Of a stretch of DNA of 7,625 nucleotides, positions 1-6,700 are shown in pieces. How positions within the stretch are numbered: position 1 is the first letter of the stretch; each line of letters opens with the position of its first letter. The notes under the pieces are model-generated. The model worked only from the letters and a program-made list of their open reading frames with translations. It ran no database searches and was not told the DNA's origin. Both the position numbers and the translations under genes were made by a program. The stretch comes from Comamonadaceae bacterium (GTDB lineage Bacteria > Pseudomonadota > Gammaproteobacteria > Burkholderiales > Burkholderiaceae_C). The stretch spans positions 1 to 7,625 of the forward strand of contig CANHUM010000080.1 of NCBI GenBank assembly GCA_947463845.1, read 5' to 3'.

Positions 1-329
1 AATCGGCTTATGTGGCCGCCAAGCATGGTGTGGTGGGACTGACCAAGGTCACGGCCCTCGAAAACGCCACCACGGGTGTGACCTGCAACGCCATTTGCCC
101 TGGCTGGGTGCTGACACCGCTGGTACAAAAACAGGTGGACGCCAAAGCTGCGGCCATGGGCCTGTCCAACGAAGAGGCCAAGCGGGTGTTGCTGCAGGAA
201 AAGGAGCCCTCCATGCAATTCACCACGCCCGAAGAACTGGGCGAGCTGGCCGTTTTCTTCTGCTCACCTGCAGGCAACAACGTGCGTGGCGTAGCCTGGA
301 ACATGGATGGCGGCTGGACAGCCCAATAA
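1..329 (+). CDS. bdhA: 3-hydroxybutyrate dehydrogenase, C-terminal part (SDR family), 5' truncated
   Basis: This is the 3' part of a short-chain dehydrogenase/reductase; the reading frame enters at base 3 and ends at a TAA at 327-329. The visible start of the frame reads SAYVAAKHG, which holds the SDR catalytic YxxxK pair (Tyr at bases 9-11, Lys four codons later). It continues with the substrate-loop segment CNAICPGWVLTPLV and ends with VRGVAWNMDGGWTAQ. These match my recollection of the soluble NAD-dependent D-3-hydroxybutyrate dehydrogenases, which oxidise 3-hydroxybutyrate to acetoacetate during polyhydroxybutyrate or ketone-body use. The N-terminal Rossmann NAD-binding half (TGxxxGxG) lies outside the window, so cofactor choice cannot be checked. 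The GTG at 12 is an internal Val codon of the YVAAK motif, not a start. The gene ends 3 bases before the response-regulator ATG, so read-through into it is likely. Another SDR specificity is possible but less likely. Confidence 0.88.
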   Translation, partial: SAYVAAKHGVVGLTKVTALENATTGVTCNAICPGWVLTPLVQKQVDAKAAAMGLSNEEAKRVLLQEKEPSMQFTTPEELGELAVFFCSPAGNNVRGVAWNMDGGWTAQ

Positions 330-332
330 ACC

Positions 333-1064
333 ATGATCAGCTCAAGTCGCCTGGACAAAATCGTCATCGTGGACGATGACGCCCGAATCCGGGATCTTTT
401 GCGCCGTTTTTTGGCGCAGGAGCGTTTGGATGTCTTGTTGGCAGAAGACGGCCGTGCACTCGACCGCATCCTGCAGCGCGAGTCCATCGACCTCATCGTG
501 CTGGACTGGATGCTACCGGGCGAGGACGGACTGAGCATCTGCAAACGGTTGAGGGCCGCAGGTACCCTCACCCCCGTCATCATGTTGACTGCCAAAGTGG
601 ATGACGTGGACCGGATCACCGGCCTGGACATTGGCGCCGACGACTATCTGGGCAAGCCGTTCAACCCCCGTGAGTTGCTGGCTCGCATCCACGCCGTGCT
701 GCGTCGGCGCCCGCACGTCGAGTTGCCCGGGGCCCCCGTCCCAGGTGACCAGGAGGTCATTGTTTTCGGGGCTTTCGCCCTCGATTTGGGAACCCGTTGT
801 CTGTCCCGGAATGGTCAGGAAATGCCCCTGACCAGTGGCGAATTTGCCATGCTCAAAGCCTTGGCACGCCACCCCAAACAACCACTGACGCGTGACAAAC
901 TGGCGCAACTGGCCCGTGGCCGTGAATTCGAGCCCTTTGACCGCAGCCTGGACGTCCAGATCTCCAGATTGCGCAAAATGATTGAAGTCGACCCCGCATC
1001 ACCCAAAATCATCCAGACCGTCTGGGGCGTCGGTTATGTGTTCGTGCCTGACGGGCAGCCGTGA
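333..1064 (+). CDS. ompR: OmpR-family response regulator (OmpR/RisA-like)
   Basis: The protein is 243 residues, close to E. coli OmpR (239). The receiver domain spans about residues 8-125. It has the acidic pocket (D14-D16), phosphoacceptor D58 in VLDWMLPGEDGLSIC, switch threonine T86 in MLTAK, and K108 in GKPFNPRELLARI. A linker (about 126-142) leads to a winged-helix DNA-binding domain (about 143-239) with RSLDVQISRLRK and the terminal QTVWGVGYVFVPDG, which is nearly the OmpR C-terminus. As seen in the family, phosphorylation by the partner kinase should promote dimerisation and promoter binding. The ATG at 333 gives the expected N-terminus; no clear Shine-Dalgarno precedes it, which fits coupling to the dehydrogenase ending at 329. 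Small oddities are W59 after the phosphoacceptor and G107 where OmpR and RisA usually have Pro before the conserved Lys. Family membership is very sure. Whether it is best named OmpR or RisA (the Bordetella orthologue) and which genes it controls cannot be told here. Confidence 0.95.
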   Translation: MISSSRLDKIVIVDDDARIRDLLRRFLAQERLDVLLAEDGRALDRILQRESIDLIVLDWMLPGEDGLSICKRLRAAGTLTPVIMLTAKVDDVDRITGLDIGADDYLGKPFNPRELLARIHAVLRRRPHVELPGAPVPGDQEVIVFGAFALDLGTRCLSRNGQEMPLTSGEFAMLKALARHPKQPLTRDKLAQLARGREFEPFDRSLDVQISRLRKMIEVDPASPKIIQTVWGVGYVFVPDGQP

Positions 1065-2440
1065 GACCAACGTCACCCTCATCACACCCAAGCGCCAAGC
1101 CTGAAAAATTGACGCGCCGGCTCAAGCTGAGTTTGTTTTGGCGAACATTCATTTGGCTGGCCTTGCTGATCTTGTTCAGCAGCCTGGCCTGGCTGCAAAT
1201 GTTTCGGACCCAGGAGTACGAGCCACGCATTTTGCGCAATGCCCACCAAATTGCCACCGTGGTCAATTTGACAAAGACCGCCTTGATCCACTCCGATGCC
1301 ATTGCGCGGGTGTCCTTGCTCAAGACGCTGGCAGATGAAGAAGATGTCAGCATCCAGTTGCGCGAGCCCGAGGACCGCATCCAGCCATTCGGTAACTCGG
1401 GCATGGAAGGTCAACTTGTGCAAGAAATGGTCAAACGACTCGGCCCTGACACATTGATCGCTTCACGTGTCAACGATGAAGCAGGGCTGTGGGTGGGCTT
1501 CAAGATCGAACGCGACAGCTACTGGCTGCAAATGGACCCTGAGCGGCTTCGACCCTTGGGAGGCTCGGCTTGGCTGATTTGGCTGGCGGTCACGCTTGCA
1601 GTGTCCATGGCGGGAGCTGCCATGGTGGCAGGCCTGATCAATCGCCCTCTCAAACGCCTCTCGTTGGCGGCCAGCCAGGTGCGCGAAGGACACTACAACA
1701 GTTCTACATTGGACGAGGAAGCGGCCACCAGCGAAATTCGCGAGGTCAACATTGGCTTCAACCGCATGGCCGAACGCCTGGCCAAAATCGAGGAGCAGCG
1801 TGTCTTCATGCTGGCCGGCATTTCGCACGACCTGCGCACGCCACTGGCCCGCTTGCGTCTGGAAACCGAACTGAGCGTGAACGATGTGGAAACCCGGAAT
1901 TTGATGGCTGCCGACATCGCGCAGCTCGACGCCATCATCGATCAATTCCTGGACTACGCCAGACCGGAGCCCACCGAGTTGGGTCCGGTCCTGCTCTCGG
2001 GCGTCATCAGCCGAAGCATTGCCCCTTGGCGCAACAACCCTCGTCTGGAGATCGAGGTGGATGTGGCAGAAGACCTGCACGTCAAGGCTGAAGAGGTGGA
2101 GCTGACGCGTGTGCTGTCCAACCTGCTGGAAAATGCCCGCCGTTACGGGCAAAGCAGCGATGGCATCACGCATGTGGAGATCACAGCCCAAGTACAAGCG
2201 GGCTGGGTCTTGTTGCGTGTGCGCGATCAAGGCCCCGGCGTCTCTGAGGAAGCCCTGAAAAAACTGACTCAACCGTTTTTCAGGGGAGACGCAGCCAGAA
2301 CCTCGGCCACCGGCTCCGGCTTGGGCTTGGCCATTGTGCAGCGCTCGGTACAACGCATGGGCGGCACGTTTTCGGTGTCCAACGACAGCACAGGAGGCTT
2401 GACGGCGCTGATGAAACTCAGGCTGGTCCTGTGGACTTGA
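1061..2440 (+). CDS. envZ: EnvZ-type sensor histidine kinase (partner of the upstream regulator)
   Basis: This is a 459-residue inner-membrane histidine kinase. A basic cytoplasmic N-terminus is followed by transmembrane helix 1 (about 26-47), a periplasmic domain of roughly 120 residues (about 48-168), helix 2 (about 169-193) and a HAMP linker (about 194-246). The dimerisation/phosphoacceptor domain has H256 in [15 protein letters not shown], very close to the EnvZ H box. The ATP-binding domain shows the N box (N354 and N358 in [11 protein letters not shown]), G1 (DQGPGV, 389-394), an F box (QPFFRG, 404-409) and G2 ([10 protein letters not shown], 418-427). All catalytic motifs are intact, so it should autophosphorylate and act on the regulator's D58. 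Its GTG start overlaps the regulator's TGA as GTGA, a usual sign of translational coupling. The first 20 residues are unusually Pro/Ser-rich before the basic patch. Its last 23 bases overlap the opposing ispF. The periplasmic domain gives no recognisable ligand motif, so the stimulus is unknown. Confidence 0.94.
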   Translation: MRPTSPSSHPSAKPEKLTRRLKLSLFWRTFIWLALLILFSSLAWLQMFRTQEYEPRILRNAHQIATVVNLTKTALIHSDAIARVSLLKTLADEEDVSIQLREPEDRIQPFGNSGMEGQLVQEMVKRLGPDTLIASRVNDEAGLWVGFKIERDSYWLQMDPERLRPLGGSAWLIWLAVTLAVSMAGAAMVAGLINRPLKRLSLAASQVREGHYNSSTLDEEAATSEIREVNIGFNRMAERLAKIEEQRVFMLAGISHDLRTPLARLRLETELSVNDVETRNLMAADIAQLDAIIDQFLDYARPEPTELGPVLLSGVISRSIAPWRNNPRLEIEVDVAEDLHVKAEEVELTRVLSNLLENARRYGQSSDGITHVEITAQVQAGWVLLRVRDQGPGVSEEALKKLTQPFFRGDAARTSATGSGLGLAIVQRSVQRMGGTFSVSNDSTGGLTALMKLRLVLWT

Positions 2441-2912
2441 ACATCAACAAAGCCACAGCCCGCGCCTCGATGCTTTGCCCCATGCCCACAGGCCCCAACT
2501 TTTCCGCCGTCTTGGCCTTCACGTTCACCTGATCGTTTGCCACACCCAGCGCATGGGCCACACCCGCTTGTATCGCGGGCATGTGGGGGGCCAACTTGGG
2601 GGATTGGGCCACGATGGTGCTGTCCACATTCACCAGCTCCCAGCCACGTTCACGCACCCGCCGCATGGCTTCGGCCAGCAAAGCCGACGAATCAGCCCCT
2701 TTGAACCGTGGATCCGTATCCGGGAAATGACGGCCAATATCACCCAGCCCGGCTGCCCCCAACACCGCATCGGTGATGGCATGCAGCAGCACATCGGCAT
2801 CCGAATGACCGAGCAGGCCTGCGGTATGAGGGATGTCCACCCCGCCCAACATCAGCTTGCGCCCAGGGACGAGCGCATGCACATCCCAGCCTTCTCCGAC
2901 CCGTAAATTCAT
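2418..2912 (-). CDS. ispF: 2-C-methyl-D-erythritol 2,4-cyclodiphosphate synthase
   Basis: IspF converts 4-diphosphocytidyl-methylerythritol 2-phosphate to the 2,4-cyclodiphosphate with release of CMP, the fifth step of the cytoplasmic MEP isoprenoid pathway. The 164-residue length matches the family (E. coli 159). Metal-binding residues appear as D10 and H12 (GEGWDVHAL) and H44 ([10 protein letters not shown], 36-45). The diphosphate/erythritol loop is [10 protein letters not shown] (58-67) and the cytidine-binding TAEKLGPVG lies at 135-143, with E149 in SIEAR near the end. I chose ATG 2912-2910, whose A is also the last base of the ispD TGA (TGATG). A GTG one codon upstream (2915) is in frame and would add one Met. 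Spacing implies co-translation with ispD, and the two steps flank IspE in the pathway. The 3' end overlaps the opposing kinase gene by 23 bases, leaving no room for a separate terminator. Confidence 0.97.
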   Translation of the reverse strand: MNLRVGEGWDVHALVPGRKLMLGGVDIPHTAGLLGHSDADVLLHAITDAVLGAAGLGDIGRHFPDTDPRFKGADSSALLAEAMRRVRERGWELVNVDSTIVAQSPKLAPHMPAIQAGVAHALGVANDQVNVKAKTAEKLGPVGMGQSIEARAVALLMFKSTGPA

Positions 2913-3607
2913 CACGCCCTGCTCCTCAAAATGGCCTCAGCCAGCGCGAAATCGGCCGGATAAGTGACTTTGAAATTTTGCGCCGAACCTTCAACCAAAC
3001 GCGGCTTCAAACCCAGTCGTTCAATGGCGCTGGCTTCGTCGGTGATGCCCACGAAGCCACTGCCTGCAACCTCGGCCAGGGCATCGTGCAGCACTTGCAA
3101 ACGGAACATCTGTGGCGTTTGCGCAAGCCATTTGTGCTCGCGCGGTACCGTCGCCGCCACACGACCGTCCGCCTCACTCTTGAGCGTGTCAGGCAGAGGC
3201 AGGGCCAGAAGGCCACCCACAGCGTCGTGTTGGCAACTTTCTATCAGGCGGCTCACCGATTCGGGCGTGACCAGACAACGCGCTGCATCGTGCACCAGCA
3301 CCCAATCCTGACCATGCAGACCCGCAGCCAGCATGGCCTGCAAGCCATTGAACACACTCTCGGCGCGGCTCACGCCACCGCATGCAACCCGCCTGAACCG
3401 TGCTGGCCAGCCTGGCGTGGGCCACAGATACTCGTCTTGCGGAGACAAGACCAGCCAGCCCGTGCCCAATTGAGACACCTGAGCCAGGGCCTGCACGGTG
3501 TGCATGACCATAGGCAGACCTGCCAGCCGCTGGTATTGCTTGGGCTGGGCGGTGCCAGCACGGCTGCCCGAACCGGCACAAGGGATCAAAGCGTGAAACT
3601 GCGTCAT
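2912..3607 (-). CDS. ispD: 2-C-methyl-D-erythritol 4-phosphate cytidylyltransferase
   Basis: IspD joins CTP and 2-C-methyl-D-erythritol 4-phosphate to give 4-diphosphocytidyl-methylerythritol plus pyrophosphate, the third MEP-pathway step. With the ATG at 3607-3605 the protein is 231 residues (E. coli 236). The CTP-binding N-terminal loop is [12 protein letters not shown] (7-18) followed by PKQYQ (22-26), supplying R16 and K23. VHDAAR (105-110) supplies D107, R156 sits in TVPREHKW, and TPQMF is at 164-168. The substrate end ITDEASAIE (188-196) gives T189 and NFKVTYP (211-217) gives K213; T189 and K213 fall at the E. coli numbers as I recall them. The frame stays open upstream to a TTG at 3676, but those 23 extra residues are Cys/Ser/Arg-rich and unlike IspD, so the internal ATG is preferred. 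No good Shine-Dalgarno precedes it. It is followed by ispF with a one-base overlap. Confidence 0.96.
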   Translation of the reverse strand: MTQFHALIPCAGSGSRAGTAQPKQYQRLAGLPMVMHTVQALAQVSQLGTGWLVLSPQDEYLWPTPGWPARFRRVACGGVSRAESVFNGLQAMLAAGLHGQDWVLVHDAARCLVTPESVSRLIESCQHDAVGGLLALPLPDTLKSEADGRVAATVPREHKWLAQTPQMFRLQVLHDALAEVAGSGFVGITDEASAIERLGLKPRLVEGSAQNFKVTYPADFALAEAILRSRA

Positions 3608-3615
3608 GTCGGGTG

Positions 3616-3621
3616 ATTCTA
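3616..3621 (-). promoter_or_regulatory. Possible -10 box for ispD-ispF
   Basis: On the minus strand the sequence reads TAGAAT-CACCCGAC-ATG, so a hexamer matching the TATAAT consensus at 5 of 6 positions sits 8 bases before the ispD start. If used, transcription would begin at or within a base or two of the ATG, giving a leaderless or nearly leaderless message. The -35 position expected for a 17-base spacer (about 3639-3644) has no TTGACA-like sequence and lies inside the inverted repeat at 3636-3653. Weak evidence; chance occurrence is possible. Confidence 0.3.
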
Positions 3622-3635
3622 GATGGCTTGAGGAA

Positions 3636-3653
3636 GACCGCCTTTGGGCGGTC
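3636..3653. repeat. Perfect 7-base inverted repeat upstream of ispD
   Basis: The sequence is GACCGCC-TTTG-GGCGGTC: two perfect 7-base arms around a 4-base centre. Neither side is followed by a run of T, so it is not a good intrinsic terminator on either strand. It covers the place where a -35 box for the TAGAAT hexamer would be, so an operator or a structured DNA/RNA element is conceivable. The inverted repeat is directly visible; any function is inference. Confidence 0.5.
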
Positions 3654-3655
3654 AG

Positions 3656-3695
3656 GCAAGCACAACAATGGCGCAAGCACTAAAATTGCAAGCCA
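3656..3695 (+). repeat. Short direct repeats GCAAGCAC / GCAAGCAC / GCAAGCCA
   Basis: Two exact copies of GCAAGCAC begin at 3656 and 3673 (17 bases apart), and a near copy GCAAGCCA begins at 3688 (15 bases further on). They surround the TAAAAT hexamer at 3681-3686. Short spaced repeats around a promoter can be binding sites for a regulator, but copies of 8 bases are short enough to arise by chance. I do not recognise the motif. Confidence 0.35.
3681..3686 (+). promoter_or_regulatory. Possible -10 box for mfd
   Basis: TAAAAT matches the TATAAT consensus at 5 of 6 positions and is oriented toward mfd. Transcription would start near 3693, giving a leader of about 60 bases that contains the whole hairpin and T tract at 3707-3747. 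No TTGACA-like -35 box lies 16-18 bases upstream and there is no extended TG -10, so the promoter would be weak or need an activator. Confidence 0.35.
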
Positions 3696-3706
3696 CTGAC
3701 ACCTCG

Positions 3707-3747
3707 CACCCCCCTCCATTTCTGGCGGGGGGTGTTTCTGCTTTTTT
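3707..3747 (+). terminator. Terminator-like hairpin and T tract in the mfd leader
   Basis: Arms CACCCCCC (3707-3714) and GGGGGGTG (3727-3734) are perfectly complementary over 8 bases. Inside them CCA (3716-3718) can pair with TGG (3723-3725) across one T/C mismatch, leaving a TTTC loop. The stem is followed on the plus strand by TTTCTGC and then six T (3742-3747), the layout of an intrinsic terminator, though the T run is interrupted and starts 7 bases after the stem. No plus-strand gene ends nearby; the mfd ATG is only 5 bases after the T run. It would therefore lie in the mfd leader and could act as an attenuator or as a structure affecting translation. The fold is clear; the role is inference. 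Confidence 0.5.
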
Positions 3748-3752
3748 GCGCC

Positions 3753-6700
3753 ATGAACCTGCCCTCGCTCACCCTCGGTCAACGCTTCACCCTGCCCCGC
3801 CCGGCGGGATCGGCCGATGCCGTGCTGTTGGCTCAGTTGGCCCAGCGCGAAAAGAAAGCCAGCAAACTCACCGCCATCGTCACTGCGGACGCAGCCGATG
3901 CCCAGCGACTGATGGAAGAGCTGGCGTTTTTTGCGCCCGATCTGCGCTGCGTGATGTTCCCCGACTGGGAAACCTTGCCTTACGACACCTTCTCGCCGCA
4001 CCAGGACCTGATCAGCGAGCGCTTGGCCACCCTCTGGCGCATCAAACAACGCAACCATGCTGAGAGCGCTGACGTGGTGCTGATCCCCGCCACCACTGCG
4101 CTCTACCGACTGGCACCGCCGTCTTTTCTGGCCGGCTACACCTTCGAGTTCAAGGTCAAACAAAAGCTCGACGAAGCCCAACTCAAGGCCCAGCTGACCT
4201 TGGCAGGCTACTCGCACGTCAGCCAGGTGGTCAGTCCCGGCGAATACGCGGTGCGCGGTGGTTTGATTGACCTCTTTCCCATGGGCTCACTGGTGCCTTA
4301 CCGGGTGGATTTGTTTGACGACGAAATCGACAGCATCCGCACCTTCGACCCCGACAGCCAGCGCAGCTTGTACCCCGTCCCTGAAGTGCGCTTGCTGCCC
4401 GGGCGGGAGTTCCCGATGGACGAAGCTGCGCGTGCGCGGTTTCGCAGCCGCTGGCGCGAGTCGCTGGAGGGCGACCCCACCAAAAGCCGCATCTACAAAG
4501 ACATGGGCAACGGCGTGGCCACGGCGGGCATCGAGTACTACCTGCCCCTGTTTTTTGAAGAAACCGCCACCGTATTCGACTATCTGGGTGCAGGCCAAAC
4601 CCCTGCAGCCACCTTGGTGCTGCATGGCGATCTGGAACCCGCCTTTCAGCGCTTTTGGCAAGACACACGCGACCGCTACCGCCTGGTGCAGGGCGACCCC
4701 GAGCGACCCGTACTGCCGCCCGACGCATTGTTTTTGAGCGCCGAGCAGTTTTACACGCTGACCCACTTTCACGCGCAGTTGGCGCTCAGGGTGAGCACCA
4801 GCGACGTGGCCGACAACACCCTGGCCCAGCCCCTGCCCGAGCTCACGGTGGTGCGCGGCGCGGACGATCCCTTGTCGCGCCTGCAATCGCACATCCGCAG
4901 CACTGCCAGTCGGGTATTGATCCTGGCAGAAAGCGATGGGCGACGTGAAAGCCTGCTCGACTTCGTCCGCTCCAGCGGCCTCACGCCCCCGGTGTTTGAC
5001 AGCCTGCAAGAGTTTTTGGCCAGCGACGAAAAGATTGGCATGGCCACCGGCGCGCTGGTCAGCGGTTTTCACTGGTTCGAGCACAACATCGACCTGGTCA
5101 CCGAAACCGAGCTGTTTGCAGCAGGTCCGACCACGCGGCGGCGCAAAAAACAGGAACAAGTCAGCGACGTTGAAGCGCTCATCAAAGACCTGAGCGAGCT
5201 GAATGTAGGCGACCCGGTGGTCCACAGTGCCCACGGCATTGGCCGCTACCGGGGCTTGGTGAACATGGACATGGGCCAGAAAAACGAAGACGGCACGCCC
5301 GCCCTGCAGGAATTTTTGCATCTGGAATACGCCGGTGACGCCACGCTGTATGTGCCGGTGAGCCAGCTGCAGCTGATTGGCCGCTACACCGGGGTGAGCG
5401 CCGACGAAGCGCCCCTGCACAAGCTGGGCTCTGGTCAGTGGGAAAAAGCCAAACGCAAGGCAGCTGAACAGGTGCGTGACGCCGCCGCCGAGTTGCTCAA
5501 CATCTATGCCCGCCGCGCTGCGCGTGAGGGTCACGCATTCCGTTACAGCCCGCAGGACTACGAGACCTTTGCCAACGACTTCGGTTTTGAAGAAACCGCC
5601 GACCAAAAGGCCGCCATCCATTGCGTCATTCAGGACATGATCAGCCCCCGTCCGATGGACCGATTGGTGTGTGGCGATGTGGGCTTTGGCAAGACCGAAG
5701 TCGCGTTGCGGGCCGCCTTTGTGGCCGTCACAGGCGGCAGGCAAGTTGCCCTGTTGGCGCCCACCACACTGCTGGCCGAGCAGCATTACCAAACGCTCAA
5801 AGACCGCTTTGCCAAATGGCCCGTCAAGGTGGCTGAGATTTCGCGCTTTCGGTCGGGCAAGGAAGTGACCGCTGCCCTCAAAGGCATTGCCGACGGCACG
5901 GTCGACATCGTGGTCGGCACACACAAACTGTTGAGCGAATCCACCCAATTCAAGAACCTGGGTCTGCTCATCATCGACGAGGAACACCGCTTTGGCGTGC
6001 GACACAAAGAAGCCATGAAGGCCCTGCGGGCCGAGGTCGATGTGCTCACACTCACCGCCACGCCGATCCCCCGCACCATGGGCATGGCTTTGGAGGGTCT
6101 GCGTGACCTGAGCGTGATTGCGACTGCGCCACAACGGCGCCTGGCCATCAAGACCTTTGTGCGCAACGAAGGCACGGGCGTGATCCGCGAGGCGGTGTTG
6201 CGCGAACTCAAGCGGGGCGGCCAATGCTACTTTTTGCACAACGAGGTCGAGACCATCGAGAACCGCAAGCAAAAGCTCGAGGAAATCCTGCCTGAAGCCC
6301 GCATCGCCGTGGCCCACGGCCAAATGCCCGAGCGCGAGCTGGAGCGCGTGATGCGCGACTTTGTGGCCCAGCGTTACAACATCTTGCTGTGCTCGACCAT
6401 CATCGAGACCGGCATCGACGTGCCCACGGCCAACACCATCGTGATTTCACGCGCCGACAAATTCGGCCTGGCCCAGCTGCACCAGCTGCGCGGGCGCGTG
6501 GGCCGATCTCACCACCAAGCCTATGCCTATTTGATGGTCCCCGAGATCGAAGGCCTGACCAAACAAGCCGCCCAGCGGCTAGACGCCATCCAGCAAATGG
6601 AAGAACTGGGCAGCGGCTTTTATCTGGCCATGCACGACCTGGAGATCCGCGGCGCGGGTGAGGTACTGGGCGAAAACCAGAGCGGTAATATGCTCGAAGT

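Larger units (their letters stand above)
3608..3752. promoter_or_regulatory. Divergent intergenic control region between ispD and mfd
   Basis: This 145-base gap separates the start codons of two divergent genes and must hold both promoters unless one lies inside coding DNA. It contains, in plus-strand order, a -10-like hexamer for ispD, a perfect 7-base inverted repeat, a set of GCAAGC repeats, a TAAAAT hexamer oriented toward mfd, and a GC-rich hairpin with a T tract ending just before the mfd ATG. No convincing TTGACA-like -35 box is visible on either strand. The region's role as a control region follows from gene orientation; individual elements are given separately with lower confidence. 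Confidence 0.75.

Noticed and set aside
1463..2353. A 296-codon minus-strand open frame opposite the histidine kinase
   Set aside because: It is a shadow of the kinase, whose H, N, G1 and G2 boxes are intact in the sense frame.
2475..3616. Plus-strand open frames opposite ispF and ispD (143, 115 and 212 codons)
   Set aside because: They are antisense to clear IspF and IspD proteins and show low-complexity His/Arg/Gln-rich composition.
3608..3676. N-terminal extension of IspD from a TTG at 3676
   Set aside because: The 23 extra residues have no IspD resemblance. The ATG at 3607 puts the CTP-binding loop at the usual distance from the N-terminus and restores E. coli-like residue numbering.
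3732..3752. Mfd start at the GTG at 3732
   Set aside because: It adds only MFLLFCA, falls inside the hairpin arm, and has no separate ribosome binding site. The ATG at 3753 gives the typical Mfd N-terminus, although the GTG cannot be fully excluded.
3189..4217. A 342-codon minus-strand open frame spanning the ispD start, the control region and the mfd 5' end
   Set aside because: It overlaps two genes of known family in other frames, and its translation shows no family motif.
4287..6323. A 678-codon open frame on the minus strand, opposite mfd
   Set aside because: It lies wholly antisense to an intact Mfd with all family motifs. Its His/Gln/Val/Gly-rich composition is what high third-position GC in the sense gene produces, and I recognise no domain in it.
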